From assembly GCA_019055375.1 (NCBI GenBank), contig JAHQIW010004511.1, positions 1 through 64,000 on the forward strand: a stretch of 64,000 nucleotides of DNA, written 5' to 3'. Position 1 is the first letter of the stretch. Each line of letters starts with the position of its first letter. Positions 48,109-61,781 of the stretch are shown piece after piece. This DNA comes from Parelaphostrongylus tenuis. Its lineage: Eukaryota > Nematoda > Chromadorea > Rhabditida > Metastrongylidae. Below the pieces are notes generated by a model, which saw only the letters and a program-made list of their open reading frames with translations, ran no database searches and was not told the DNA's origin. Made by a program: the position numbers and the translations under genes.

Positions 48109-48240
48109 ATTTCAGTGGGTTTCCTCTCAAACTGCGATGTTTATCGAATGTATAAGTGCATTAGGCCAGGATTCAGCTCGTGTATTTAAATGGTCCCAGT
48201 CACACATGGATTCTATACGTATTGATTGGCGAATCGATGA
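48109..48240 (+). CDS. Weak candidate exon
   Basis: After a gcatttcag acceptor the plus strand is open (SSQTAMFIECISALGQDSAR, later SIRIDWRIDEVV). The last part recalls the W-R-D core of COMM domains, but the stretch is too short to assign. The minus strand is also open in places. Confidence 0.2.
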
Positions 48241-48782
48241 AGTCGTTTGTGGTGGCGCCGGTTTCTGCGCGCTTCTTTAGCTCTTGTCGCATAGCGCATC
48301 TCCGGCTCGGCAACTGGTTCGTGGCGACCAACCTGCCATGATTTCCATCACATTGTCGTGTCTCTACCATCATCTTCTATTTCGGATTCGGATATAACCA
48401 CCACATAAAGTGTTATTGCTTTGTTCAGATTACAAACCGCCTCATCGGTTGATACGACAGGACGAGATGAGAAATGGTTTTGAGATGATGAATACAAAAA
48501 AGTTTGTACATAGAAAACATTTATTAAGAACAAAAAATAACAGCAATTAACGAATATAGTAAACGAAAAGCCTATAATAAACTCCAGAAATCTCCTAAGA
48601 TCACGAGACCTTCAAAATCCCTTTCCCTTCTCATTTAATGAGCAGAGAATCACCTGTATCACCTGCCGTCCCGTTGATGGTCGAGTGACTCAAGCGGACA
48701 CCAGCAACACTTCCATTTTTTCCTATCGTGTGCAAGAGTAGCTCAGTGGGTAGTTGTTCTTTCAAGGACTCGTCTCGAGTCG

Positions 48783-49006
48783 TTAAGCATCATCTTTTTT
48801 TCTGGCTTTTCGTGAAGAAATCAAACCATCGAGTCGATCGACTTCCTGTGGAATGCTTGATGTCCTCAGGATTCGGCCGGTAACGGTTCTCGTGAATAAG
48901 GCGCACCTTCGTCGATGATAGTCTGGCGGTAGAACGGAATCTTTAATCCTCCATCGTTGACGTAAGTCAGAACTTCGGATCCTTTTCATCACAGGATAGT
49001 CTTTCT
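48783..49006 (-). pseudogene. RTE retrotransposon, 3' end fragment
   Basis: Minus strand, in slipping frames, shows the conserved C-terminus of the RTE family seen elsewhere in the window: SSDLRQRWRIKDSVL, and by DNA the segment equal to RW..AVTDWIPRD..R and TRWSDFFTK. Short and inactive. Confidence 0.7.
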
Positions 49007-50304
49007 TCCTCACCCAAAAACTGAGAAAAAATTCGAGATATGTGAATAGCGATAACTTGGCTAAAATTCATAGAATACGATTTTATGGATGATTTTTCTG
49101 CGATACAAACTGCACCAAATATGAAGCTTACGTTTCCAATGAGCCACTGATTCCAAAGATAAAGAGACTTGTACATAAGTGAATTATTGCATTCAAACAC
49201 ATTCGATTTAAACTGGAAATTTTAGTCCAATTCCACTACAAAATCCAGATCGTCTAGGAAAAGGATAATGGCCGTTTATGAAAGCTTATTATAGATAAAG
49301 TGGCTTTGAGTTTGTCTACACCGTATTTTCACTAACCATGTGAATTAGAGTCGCGAACAACAGAGGAGTTAAGTAAAGGGTAGAATTCGGTGAGTGAATG
49401 ATGGGGCGGAAATATCGAGGCCGTCGTCATCGATTCGTTAAACTTTCACACAAAGTATATCAGTCTGGGAAGTAGCGAAAATCCGGTTTACTAACATTGT
49501 ATCTCACATCAGATGGAACTGTCTGTCACTACGATATGCTGACTCCCAAGTCACATGACCAGACGATCAGGGATTTCACTGTATCCATCTCTAGCATCTC
49601 TAGTCATCTATTATCCGTCCATCAGAATCACAGGTAACGAGCTTAATTATATGAAGATGAATGAGGAATGATGGGACGAACATGTGTATCCAGTTACTTA
49701 AAATGTTGTATGTTGGCTTTTCAACATTCGTTATTGACAAAAAATTAACTTAGATCTGACTTTCTAAAAGTTACTATAGATTATTAAATGTTACAGTATT
49801 ACTAAAATAATGTCAGATTAAGTAATGAGATAAAATAAACCGCAAAGGACACTTGAGAACTAGAAGGTAAGGAATTGAACACGACATAATGATTAAGTGC
49901 CATCAAAAGATACTGGAAAAAATCGACAAAGAAATTTCCTGAGACATCAGCTTTTCTAACTTAGCCGATAGATAGAAAACTGAGTTGTGAGGGCTTTCGT
50001 CAATATCATTTTGTTACTAAAAAGTTACCTCAGAAATTGAAAATAACTAAATAGAGAAAAAATTTACAAGAATGCTGAGACATGAGCAAAACTTGGAGTC
50101 TCAAGTAGATTTCAAGCACTCAATTACTCTTTCCCTGATTCACGTGTTATCGGTCACATTAACCGAGGCCGTTCATAAGCCTTTTCAACCATATTTTAAT
50201 CTTGTAAATTATTTGGGAACGTTACAAAGATATAGACGAGTTGTTAATTATGTCACATTAATTACATACATTCCATATTTAGTAGTGTTGAATATATTAC
50301 GACA

Positions 50305-50327
50305 TATTATTATTATTATTATTATTA
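50305..50327. repeat. (ATT)n microsatellite next to a SINE
   Basis: About seven ATT units directly before the SINE at 50328. Confidence 0.9.
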
Positions 50328-50625
50328 GGAGTGCATGTGGCGCAGTGGTTAGAGGTGCTCTGCGTCGCACACAAGGTCGATAATTTGATCTCGCGCTCAT
50401 AGCTCACCAAATCGTCCATCCCTCCGGATCGGCAAACTGGTACCAGACTAGTCTTAGACTTGTCTGAGGAGATAAGAAGCACTGACTTGGTTCAGCGGGA
50501 GGCCACCGCGAGACATTGTAAAGGACAGATTGGCATTCAATCACCTCAAACGAAGTTAAAAATGAGGACAAATGCATAGCACATCCCTCATGGAATGACC
50601 AACGCCGAGAGCTTTCTATCCTTTT
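50328..50625 (+). mobile_element. tRNA-like SINE (family 1), fullest copy
   Basis: Head gtgcatgtggcgcagtggtt (50331-50350) contains the A box. The B-box region near 50390 is decayed. The body matches 18690-18918 along its length (ggtaccagactagtct, ccaccgcgagacattg, then a tail ending near ccgagagctttctatcc). Confidence 0.75.
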
Positions 50626-50781
50626 TGTTGTTATTATAAACACTGTGAAGACGGATTAATAAAGTGTCAAAAAAAACATTGGTATCAAACAACACCACAT
50701 CGAACTTTAATTGATACATGCTTCAAAAATTAGAAAAAATCATACAGTTCAATTTAGTTGTTTGCAGGCCACAATTAACAG

Positions 50782-51354
50782 AGTATTGAAGAGAATCTTT
50801 TGGCTCTTTTGGCTGTGTATAAATTACTCACGACCGTCTTCTCACTCATTCAGCCATCTGCTGATGAAAAGAACGAACTAGTGTATGAGATGATTATAAA
50901 GGTAAGAATGACATGAATAACATGAAAGATGACAAAGCGGAGATTCGAAACAACGAAAACATCACATTCATCACGCGACCAACGACGGAATGTTTCTGTT
51001 TTGGACGTCGCAATCCACATGAGCACTGAACATCAGAGATCACTGGTAAACATTTAGTACAGATAGACTGTTACTTCATACTTCCCATATTTATTTGTTC
51101 ATGTTTTAAATAACACAATTTCACATAGAATGCTGACCGAAGTGAAGTACGCCTTTTAATTTTTCTTCTTGCTTTTCTTTTTCTCCAAAGGTCGTTCATT
51201 TGTATGCAATATGCATGAAGATATTAATATTCACGCGTGGGTAGAACTAGTGGGAACTCGCTCCTTTCACGGAGTTCCCGGAGTACTAGCTGAAGGCTAT
51301 TCTGATCAAAGTCCTACGATAGCTCTATTAGTGTGCCTGGGCACCCGTTGCTGA
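50782..51354 (+). CDS. Candidate 3' exons of a plus-strand gene, unrecognised
   Basis: Exon 50782-50901 (after attaacag, before GTAAGA) encodes 40 residues (SIEENLLALLAVYKLLTTVF, then PSADEKNELVYEMIIK). A 13-nt microexon, 51129-51141, follows a tttcacatag acceptor. A last exon, 51191-51354, follows ccaaag and ends in TGA; it encodes RSFVCNMHEDINIHAWVELV, then a G/S-rich stretch ending GTRC. Phases agree (0, then 1). The microexon is unusual and its donor (GTGAAG) is weak, so the join is uncertain, but the outer two blocks look coding. No family recognised; upstream exons not found. Confidence 0.45.
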
Positions 51355-51359
51355 AGACG

Positions 51360-53470
51360 TCCGCAGCTAACATCTGTTTCCTGAGTCGGCATTATATATC
51401 TCCTAGAAGGCAAAATATTCAGGCGTAGATAAGCACGTTTCCCAGTAATTCACTATCACCGAAGGACATGCGTAGGCGTCGTGTACAGCAGACAATTCAT
51501 CTCCACGACAGAGTCACTCAGGCTAAAAAAGCGATCAGGAGATTTATTTAGAAGCCTACAAAACCCGTTTCACGATCAGACTGAAAAAAAAACCCAGTCG
51601 TAAGACAGCAAATCTCCTAAGAACAACGAAAGTAACTTTCAGGGAAATGATCCGATATTATCTTAGCTGCGGTTTTCTGCTGAGTAATAGAACATTCGCG
51701 ATCGTCAATTGGAACGTGTCACTGGAACGCGTCATCGGAATGCGATATCTAGGTGCACCAAAAACAGTTAATACCTTACCTAGTACCCTAAAAAGTGGGC
51801 TCACTGGATCTTTAGACTGTGGTTCCCAGATAGAAGGAAAGAAAAACAAGAAGAAAAGAAATTTTGGGGCAGAAAAAAGGACTAATTGATCCAGTGCATT
51901 TGAAAGACTTCAACCGTGCACTGGCACAATAGTGTCCGTACGGTCGTGAATATGAATTAATAGATTACGAAACCAACAACGTGAAAGATGTGCAAACTGT
52001 ATACGAGAACGGACATTCGTTAGAGAGTAATTGTTAAAGCAAAAGATTCAATGTAGTGATCTGAACGGAACAAGATCGTGAATGAGAAGAAAACTCTGAT
52101 CAGTACACCGTAGTGAATATGGAATAGTAAACTACTTCTTACCACATTCACGTATTCCTGCACAAAATTGATCTTGAACAAAAAACGCCATCACGGCTGA
52201 AAATAAGAGCTCTCAAGCAGTTTGCGACTTGTGCAAAGATCCGTGACATCTTCGTCCAAGAAGAGATTTGATCCATCAGAAAAATTGGATCATCTAATCC
52301 TTTCACACAACATCAAATCATTGTTTTCATTGTGCTTCATAGCACAAACTACAAAGAGAAAAAAACCATCGCAGAAAAAAAAGGTGAAAAGAAACCAGCT
52401 ATTCACAATGACTTCACTCTAAGTGACGTCCTGTCCAGCTACGATTACACCAAAAGTAGAATCTGACTAAAGATCACTGATGAAATGCCACTGTATTAGA
52501 GCTAAACATTCTGAAAAGGTCTCCATCAGCACTTTTGCTGAACAAGTTCTTTTCAGTCAAAGACAAGCTTTGAACGACTATTGAACAATACCAGTGATCT
52601 TCTGATGAAGAGAAATCACCGGAATCTTCTCAAATGCACTCTTTTCCAACACAAGATACTTGCAGCAAGAATACATCAAAAGCTTGAGCTGAAACCTAAA
52701 GTTTGGCGAAACATTTGAAGCATGAAGGTCACAAACAACATTAGCGAAGCCCTCTTGTTTTTCTGACCTTCGTTAACTACGAAGTATGGAGACGGCCATA
52801 TGGTTCGATTGAAGTGGAGTATAGTAAAATGCACGTCCTAATTTCGAAATGCTTGCAAACTCAAATGTTTTTGTTAGAATATTTGCTGTGGCATCGATGA
52901 TGTAAATCCAACAACTTACTCTGACGTACAGCAATATCAAAGCTGATATGGACCACGCTGTTGGTGTATATAATTACTGGGACGAGAATGACACTGTGCT
53001 GATAGACGATTCCTCTTCAAACCTCGATTTGCAATCATGGCAGGGTAATTCGACGAAGGGTTCTCAAGATACATTTAAAGAAATAAATATTGACGAGCAG
53101 ATACATCAATGAGAAAAAGAGATGCGTGGACGAACAAGACATTAGAGTGAATCCTGAGCGAAATTTAATAACCATGAACCAGGTTCATGAGATGAGCTGA
53201 CGTGTTCGTTACACGTGCACGCCATCCTAAAACTGCAGGCGAAGCCAATCGCGAACACGACCGATTCGATAGAAGACGGCTGTAGGACAATGAAAGAAAT
53301 GGGAATCCGTAGGATATGAGATGACGAAAGTCTAAGTATGTAAATTTATCGAAAAACAGTAAGCGCATATGAAAGAATAGAGGATAAACCGAACAGCGTT
53401 CATCAATATCTGATCACTTATCGTGCATTCGATTTCATCTTGCATAGCAAAAGTGATCGAATGCATATCC
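51360..53470. other. No gene supported
   Basis: AT-rich DNA with scattered short frames. No family recognised. Confidence 0.45.
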
Positions 53471-53489
53471 GACTTATACAATGACTCCC

Positions 53490-53660
53490 GGTGCCCTACT
53501 TGAGTATCAGGTCGATGTTTTCTTCCAGACATACCTAGCGCCAATTCGGCGTCCTAGTGGGCATGGAATAGATGGAGACCGTGGGGTGCGGTATCGAACC
53601 CACGATAGATCCAGTGTGTACTGCAGAGCATCTCTAATCAACCACTACGCTGGGTCGCTC
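53490..53660 (-). repeat. tRNA-like SINE, partial
   Basis: On the minus strand cgtagtggttgatta (53650-53636) resembles an A box and gggttcgataccg (53606-53594) a B box. Confidence 0.5.
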
Positions 53661-54284
53661 ATAAACATGTCAAAGTTCAGGAAAAACTCTGATCCGAGTC
53701 TGAATTTTTTATTTGTAATTAGAAGTAGCTATTAGAAAACAAAGTAAAGCACAAGCCAGAAGACAAACAATAGGTATTCAGTGATCGAAGACCGGATGTA
53801 AATAGTGGCAGTGACGAGGAAAAAAAGCCGCAAACCTATCGAATATCTCGATAACTGATGACATATGAGGATGTGAAAAAATAAAATAAAAATAAGAAAT
53901 CATAAAATTATAAAATAAATCTAATTAACATCATGTGAATAGTTTGAAAGCTTTTTATCCTCAACAAATCAACATGACTAAAATATCAAACACCTGAAAA
54001 GTTTTTTTTTAGATAGGGAATAGGCAGAGGAAAGAGTAGGAGAAAGAGGAAAGAAGGGAAAAAAATTATCAATACAAAAAACTGGGAATGACAAGCCAGA
54101 AAAGCGACGACAGGGGTTATGCTCTCCGAACTTCCGGCAACGTTAAGTGTCATTTGCGATCGTGGCGGTGTTTAGACGACCAATAGAATAACCGACTTTT
54201 ATTCTTGCGGATAGCATTCTCCACGAATTTGAAAGAATGCTCTGAATAGCGCCTACGAATTAACAATGGCCAATGCTATTGGAG

Positions 54285-54400
54285 GGGCGAGGTGACGTAG
54301 TGGTTAGTGATGTGGTTTATCCGGTATCAAGGTGGCATATAGGGAGCTGCTGATTCAATCCTCCAAAGACTCTCTTGCACACAATAAGGACAGCTTAGCT
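54285..54400 (+). repeat. tRNA-like SINE head
   Basis: gacgtagtggttagtgatg (54293-54311) and gattcaatcctcc (54351-54363) resemble A and B boxes. It is similar to the sequence at 5600-5690. Confidence 0.45.
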
Positions 54401-54934
54401 CGGCTACTTCAAAGATTGCATGCGGAATTGTCTCGATCAGCATCCTAAGACATTTATAAAGAAGAAATCTTCAGAGAGTAGCCGAAGCAACATGTGAAGT
54501 ATTTGAAGACCTTTGCAGAGGATGAATACGAGGAAACAAATCAAAAGCAAGAAGTGCTGTAACTGGCTCAGTCGATTGTGACGACGGATAGTAAGAAGTA
54601 AAATAAATAAAAATAATAATACTGTAAAATTTCAAGAACTCAGATACAAAATCATAGTCTTTCATCGTTATGAGAAAAAACGAATTTTCGTTTCAAAAAA
54701 ACAACAGCATTTTCAGTATTTATCCCATGAATCAGAGGAATGCGAAAAACATTTAGAATTGATATGCATGAATATCTTTACTCCATAATGAAGGAACACG
54801 CAAAAACATTAATATAAAGTAATGGAACAAAACGGAATGTTATCAGAAATGTGAATTTAATCCGACCTATTAATATCTGTGCTTCTGTCTTCTGCACCGG
54901 TTCCGATTCTTTGTGCTAGACAGGTTAGTAACTT

Positions 54935-55115
54935 TGGGAGAGGGGGTGGGGTAGCCGAATGATTGTGATTTTTGCTGCAGTGCGGCGGACCAAATCTATT
55001 CCCTCACCTCCCTCTCCCCAACACTCTTCGGCAGTCAACGTCAACAACGAACGCGCTATGGAACGCCACAGCCACGCTATCCTCGAGATTACAAGGAGAC
55101 GTGCCCAATATTGTA
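54935..55115 (-). repeat. GC-rich tRNA-like repeat
   Basis: Inverted relative of the sequence at 42690-42865 (shared atcctcgagattacaagga, 55079-55097). No tRNA structure. Confidence 0.45.
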
Positions 55116-55839
55116 CGCTGTTCAAGAAGACGAAAATATAAATTGAATGCTAGAAGTACTGCGATCCACACATTGGAAAAACTGTGAAGAGGATCAATAT
55201 TGTGTGAAGTATAAATACCTTCTTTATTCTATATTAAACGTATGGAAGTAGCTAACTGGTATATAAGTAGTATAGTGGTGCAGCTCTCTCACCCATGCTA
55301 ACATTGCTCGAGCTAACTCACTAGAAGAAAGTGGATTACAAACTGTTTACAGAGCTAGGAGGAACAGAAAAGATAGGGTGAAATACTAACAGTTGTGGAA
55401 TGAATGCAATATCAACAATTTCTTATCGAGAGATCGCCAGCTTACAGAGGATACGGTAACATATAATCAGTGATTATTTGAGGAACGGTGTTGACAGTTT
55501 GATAATAAAAGATTCAAATAATCTTATCACAATATGATCCTTATAAAACAGAACATGGGTTGTTTATTTCAAAATTTCCAAACAAACACTTTAGCTGAGA
55601 ATCCTATATGGCATCTGTGGAAATTGCTCAAAAGCGTGTGATGAAATAATGAATCGCAAGAGGACGAATATCATCTTTGTCAGAAGTGGAACAGCTCAAG
55701 CGAAAGGAAGCGGAAGAAATGCGAAAGTATTTCTGATGATAGCGATAAGTGGAGGAGACTTGGACTTAAATTGAGTTTAAACCGGCTAGCTGAGCGTTTT
55801 TAAAATGGTCGCTGAGAAGTGGAAAGTGGGATTACGGTC

Positions 55840-55970
55840 AGTGATGTAAGAAGAAGCTCAACAACTGGTTTTCTATGCCGTAAAATCTCATCAGAGGAAA
55901 ATTTTCGTTCGTTAGAAAGACGAAGAAATCACGAATTAATGTTTTGGGATTTTACAAGTAAACAAAAATT
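55840..55970 (+). CDS. Weak candidate exon
   Basis: Open and charged (FLCRKISSEENFRSLERRRN), bounded by a ggtcag acceptor and a GTAAAC donor. No family recognised. Confidence 0.2.
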
Positions 55971-57271
55971 TTCACCACAGATCTCCATCTCAGTGAAAAT
56001 AAGAGCCCTGTGAATTTTAGTATTATGAAATTTACAATAATTCCAGCTCTAAATTCGATTAGTTGCTTAGTAAAAAGAAGTCCATTACACAATTGTTCTA
56101 CGGAAATTACTAAAAAAAAAAGGAGCTATCTTTTCTAGTGCACAAAAATCGAGCGACACTTTCCTATTAGATGAATTCGTTTGAATCTAACAGAAACAAT
56201 AGCAATCAATCGACATCATTTTTTCACTTAACCTAAGGGTAATGTGGCCTCTTTTCTGCATCACTATTTGAAACAATGATGACATTTTCTTAAACTCTCT
56301 ATCTGTCAGCATACAGATGGAAGATCACTATAGATATTCTTCATAAACATTATTGAATGAAAGATCAATTGACCGTCACATTCCATTACGAATCGGATTG
56401 GTAGAGGTTTTTGAGAAGAATGGATGTAACACTGCCATCATTTCTATCGACCGCTCAAATGTGATGTGCCACTTTGTGCTGTATGGTGAACAGCACCACC
56501 TCCGATGACTACCGTTCCATGTCATTTTCATGAATCCAGAAATAAAACGCTATGATAACAAAGGGTTTTCGTGGATTTGTCCTTCTCAGAAGTTGTTTTC
56601 CTCCTTGGTTCGTTATTTTCTCATCAACACGATCGATTCCTTGGAAAAAAAAGTGCACGAACTTTCTCATCAATATGTCCTATCAGCCAGGGAACAAACG
56701 AAATATGATTACTATCGATCTTTCTTTTTGTGAGCATCCAAATATCAATGATAAAGGTCATTAGATGGTGCGACTACTGAAATGGCACTGACCCGAGGCT
56801 GAATCAAAAGCTTATCGCTTGCAAGTAAGCAGCAAATGGTCTATTACTAGTTAGTCGATCGATGGTTTACATGTGAAACAAACAAATAAAAAGAGATTTC
56901 AGTGAGATATACTCGGTAATGAATGAATGACAATACGGGAGTAAATCCCAAACCGACTATCTGTTGACCTCCGCATCGTTTGAATAAATGAGAATTTCTC
57001 TCTGTTTAGCCGTTCCAAGGTGTTATTGATGTTATTTATAGAATAAAAGCGAAGCGGCTAAACAGAAGCAAATTTTCAATCCAGGAGTACCTTTCCCGAA
57101 ATGCGGCAGAAAATTAGAACATTTTGTTCTTTCAGAAAACTAAACTGAAGATGAGCAAACTTCGGAGGGGATGAGCAAGGCTGTGAGTTGAATGAGAACG
57201 AAGAGCGATAACAGCAGTTTCGATAGCCACTCGCATGGTTGACCTTGTTGTTCGTCCTCGTAATCATCCTA

Positions 57272-57357
57272 GCTCCTCCTCCACCTCCTCCTTCTCCTCC
57301 TCTTCCTCCTCCTCCTCCTCCTCCTCCTCCTCGTCCTCTTCTACCTCGTCCTCCTCT
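57272..57357. repeat. (CCT)n tract
   Basis: Imperfect CCT repeats. They give proline-rich and glycine-rich frames on the two strands, which are not considered genes. Confidence 0.95.
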
Positions 57358-57833
57358 TGTCTTCGTTACGGCTGACATAGCAATAATAACGCTCACGTCA
57401 CCATATGTGAATCGAAACGAATATCAAAATGAGCAGATGTCAACAGATGTAAACAAAGGGACGAGGTTTTATTGTGGTGTGAGAGAATGGACAACATCCA
57501 GCAATAAAGGGGCGAATACTCAACGACACCATGATCAATTCCATATGAGCGTGTAATGCATTCAACATTCGTTACATCGCATAGATGACTAATTGCGAAG
57601 TTAGTCTAGACTAGTGACTTGCAATGGCCTATCGATGTATCAAGTCAGTGCTCTGGTTTAACTAGACAATCCTGTTATCAAACTGTGATCACAAAGGAGT
57701 AGATAATTTGGTTTGCCATCGGCGCGGGATCGAACGATCCTTTGTCTACAGCAGTTAAGTACCACGATAAATGTGCTCGCTCTAACTTTCAACAAGCGAG
57801 AAAGAATCTAAAGTTAACAACAAGATTCGCAAC

Positions 57834-57955
57834 AACCAGCGACAACACCAGCGACAGCAACAGCGACAACATCAGCGACAGCAGTAGCGACAACATCAAC
57901 GACAGCAACAGCGGCAACATCAGCAACGCAACAGCAGCAACAGTGGTAAACAACG
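57834..57955. repeat. Degenerate CAGCGACAA(CAT) repeat
   Basis: About nine units of 9-12 bp. The plus strand is open through it (NTSDSNSDNISDSSSDN), ending at 57969. It might be a low-complexity coding exon, but nothing else supports this. Confidence 0.8.
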
Positions 57956-58204
57956 CAACAAAAAAGTAAGGAAAGTCAGTTTTCTTGCCATTATAACGTT
58001 ACGTGACAGCGAATGTTTATAGCAACTTCTCTATGGATTTTTTGCTGAAAACGAAATATCATCAGTGGACAATCATTTTACCAACAACCATCCCGTATAG
58101 AAGGAGCGCTGCTCAGTGAGTTCCTTGCTTGAGCCGGAGAACATCCGAGTGGAATGACAACGAAGACGAGCACCAGAAGAAGAACGAACGATTGTGAAGC
58201 AATG

Positions 58205-58265
58205 GCTCGGATAAATCGGCTCTGAAGAAGACGAAACGCGCCGAAACTTAAGCCGAAATGATTAG
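58205..58265 (+). repeat. Penelope-like terminal motif, decayed
   Basis: ctctgaagaagacgaaacgc (58219-58238) followed by gccgaaactt resembles the ends at 10882 (+) and 13240 (-). Confidence 0.35.
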
Positions 58266-58279
58266 GTTTTCATCGACTT

Positions 58280-60720
58280 CGTGTTTTCGCTTAATCACCA
58301 AGGAATGTGATGTCGAAATTAGAAGGAAATCGATTTTTCAACTTGAACAAAAAGAGTTCAGGAGGTGTGCAGATGTCCGAAAAGAATTTTCAAACATCCT
58401 GAAAGACTGAATTCCATTTCCAGACACTACTGAATGAAACACAAAGAGGGAAAGAATACCATGAAACATGTCAATGATGATAAGTTATGAACATCGCGTG
58501 TCACGGCGACTAGATTTGATCGATGACCGATCGAAATTATCAGTAGTGACATTTGCAAAAAGCGAACAAGAAAAAAGAAAGAGAATCGATGAGTACCAGC
58601 CAGACTGGTAAGAAATCGTCGTTATCAAGTTCCTGATTTTTCCTCGTTTCAACAAAAATTCAAATGCAAACGTGCAATCGTGTAACCTGCAAAACTCCCC
58701 AAAAAACACGGAAAGGAATACACAGTGATTTTTTCCATGAAGTTCGCCGAAAATGGTTGACAAACAGACATCGAGTTTCCTGATGAACCACTATTGATAG
58801 AGGAATTACTGTAACGTTGAACGTCCAATGGTCAAGTAAACCATTTTGCTGAAGGTTTATGAGGACTTCTAAGTGCAAGAATGGCGACGATAAACGCCTC
58901 AAACATCGAGTTGAAATATGAAAATAAAGAATACATGATATGTTAGAATGACACAGAAACAAGGTATAGAAGTTCTATGAAATTCGAAAGTGTAGGAAAC
59001 GTTTGAAAAAAGCGGTTGCTTAATCTGCTAAAGATTTTCGTCTCTTTCTTCTGTTGGTCAACGCTCCTTTGTTTCTTTGTTGTAGCCTTCTATTCAACGG
59101 ATAAAAAGAACTTTTCTTTGAAGAATCCTTGAAAAAAGCCGCCGCCTCTTTATGTTCGTCTACTCTCCTTTGTTTCTCTTTTTTGTGGCTCCATGCAACT
59201 TTCGAAAAAACTGCTGCTTTATCTTCAACGACATGTTATTTTGATTGAAAATCGACGAAAAATTGCCTTATCCCCCAAATATAAGAAACCTCAAGAAAGT
59301 CAAAAAAGTATAATCATGTTATAATGCTTTCGATTCAAAAAATCTCAATCACTATCTCATAGCAGTAATAACAAGACACGCTGGGTTCTTTTCAATTCTA
59401 TGACATCTAGTACATTCAAAATAAATACAAAAATATGACAATATAAAAATTATTCATAAGAAAAATAGATCATATGAAAAGATTCATTAGCTGGCTAAAA
59501 GCAGAGGAAATCTCTGTTCCGTATTGATCACAAACGATGACTTTGTAAAAGTTTAACGAGGGAGTTTATTGTAGAGATCATGAATGACATTTGAAAGAAA
59601 AATAAAGCATAAGAGAAGAAGAAAAGAGAGATTATAGAAACAAGAGCATTACCACACCAGTTTACAAAAAAAAATTATTTTCAGATTTTTCTCAATGCAG
59701 TTAAATCTCAAATTGCTCTCCAGAAATCTTCACTGGCCAAGAAGAGAAAGAGTAGTGAGACGAATCGAAGATCTCAGCGATATGACGCACAATTTAAGCC
59801 ACAATAAGCGGAAGGTATATGGGAAACAGGAAATGAAATAAATAAAAATAAGAGAAAAAGTCCTAAAAGCACAAACAAATGCCTGATTTTGAAATCATTT
59901 ATTTTTATGGGTACGCACGTTTTTCCAAAAATCAATTGATTTGAATTGATTTCAAAATATTCACTAGAACACCGAAACACCGACATGGCTGATAGGACAG
60001 CGATCGCGTTCGAAACGTAACATTTTGTCACTTTTTTTGCTCCAGAGGAACTAAACAATTTTCCATGCAAAAAGTAAAAAGCTGACTCAAAAGAACTGTC
60101 CTAATAATGCATGAATCGCTGCGATCAATTAGGATACACTTACGAACTTAGATGTTATAGATATTCAAATTGATTGAGAACAAGTAACATCGATAGGTTG
60201 AAGGATTATGTGAACGTACCGTCATAGGCTTGGTTATCCTCGTGTGTTGACTGCTTCGCACCCATCATAGAACGCCTCTGAAATTTCTGACTAAATTAAT
60301 ATATGGAAGTTCTCATTATATAAAGTCATGATAAGTAAGCAAAATAGGATAAAAGATTTTCGAAAATACAAGATGCTAGGAGAACGATTCGCTCCAATGA
60401 CGAAAAATTGAGGCAGGTGTAGAGAAAGTGAAAGGTGGGTATTTGGTAGTGAAGAAAAGATGGAAGCAAAGAAGAAGTAAAGATGATGAAAAAGAGCAGT
60501 AGATAAGAGACATTGTTCATGTTTCTGAACTGTAAGTGGCGTTAGTGAAAAGGATACCACTGCCCTCCATGTTTGGAATATTTCTATATTTATCCTTATC
60601 GATATCTATTTACTTATCTATTGAATTTTTGTCACGTTTGTGCAGATACATTCAACTCTCTCCCATTATAATCAAATAATTTTGCAATGAACCGAAAAAA
60701 AACTTCATGCCAACCTCGTG
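58280..60720. other. No gene supported
   Basis: AT-rich DNA; open frames are short and phobic-rich by composition. Nothing recognised. Confidence 0.45.
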
Positions 60721-60761
60721 CTGACTCAATAATTGCAAAAATATCGATTGTTTATACACAG

Positions 60762-60933
60762 GTTAAATGACAATAGGTTCTTAGAAGATATTGAAAATCA
60801 ATTTGATATTTCCATTCAAAAGTTGAAAAATTGTAGAATGAAGTCAGAAGTCGTTGCTGCACTGGAAAGAAAAATCTCGTGTTTCCAATTACAATCCAAC
60901 CACCTTCTGATCCAAAACGGTCAGCACGTATAA
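60762..60933 (+). CDS. Candidate terminal exon, coiled-coil-like
   Basis: After tttatacacag the plus strand is open in phase 1 for 56 codons to TAA. It reads NDNRFLEDIENQFDISIQKL, then MKSEVVAALERKI, with heptad-like spacing. No family recognised. Confidence 0.35.
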
Positions 60934-61126
60934 TCAAATACTTGTGATACTGAGCTAAGAACGTCCTGAAACAATTTTTCTAGGATTCGATGAAAGAAGA
61001 AGATAAGTCGAGCCAGCAAAACACCAGTGAAGTGGGAAAATCTGATCGGACTCTGAAAATATTCCTGAAGACTGGTCGTTCCATCAATAAAGTAATATGG
61101 TCTTTTTGATAAGTATTATATCTCAA

Positions 61127-61345
61127 TTGGGCCGGACAAGTATTGCCTTTCTACGATAATCGATGGATAACGGCCGTTACTGACTGGATTAGTCCACATG
61201 CTAAACGTAGAGCAGGAGGAGCGCCGACCGATGGTCAGAATTCTTGACGAAAAGTTTAGAAGAACGAACTGATGGCCAGTGGATCCCCTTAGTAAGAAAA
61301 CCAATTGGACTACTCTTGCACGTTACAGAAGAAAATGGAAAGTTT
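61127..61345 (+). pseudogene. RTE retrotransposon, 3' end fragment
   Basis: In broken frames it shows the RTE C-terminus: AGQV..FYDNRWITAVTDWI, then WTTLARYRRKWK (61303-61340). The family ends shortly after in complete copies. Inactive. Confidence 0.75.
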
Positions 61346-61781
61346 ATAAGCGCCTGTAGTCACTCAATGATCAATGGGACCACAGGTGATACAGATGATC
61401 TACATGATTTTTAATGCCCCATCCCTACGAACAACCTACAGTCCCCATTTCCGTAGGATCTTTAGTAGTTCATAAAAGGAAAGAGTTGGGTAGCTTTTAT
61501 TAGCCCTTCGATATGTTTAACGAACCCATCACAGAGGAAATTTACGTGCGCTCATTAAAGAAAGTTCAAACAAATCCAGTTTCTTTTTTTTAATTCCACG
61601 CAAACTACATAAGAGCGTGAGAGAACAGTTACATGTGTTCAGAAGATTATTGAGAACGGACTTTGAAAAGCAACTCATTCGTGATAAACGAATATTCAAA
61701 CAGGAACCCTTCGAATATACATAATTTGAATGATACTAGAAAAACTTTACAATGGAGTGATTCGCATAATTTCCTGCATAT

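Noticed and set aside
48731..48790. A tRNA-like sequence (gagtagctcagtgggtag)
   Set aside because: Only an A-box-like start; no B box or cloverleaf follows.
57239..57556. Long plus-strand frame rich in proline (and its minus-strand glycine-rich partner)
   Set aside because: Both are translations of the CCT tract; no splice signals or domain.
58205..58265. A further hammerhead ribozyme
   Set aside because: The CTGAAGA-like core and GAAA are near each other, but helix I and helix III do not form; kept only as a terminal motif.
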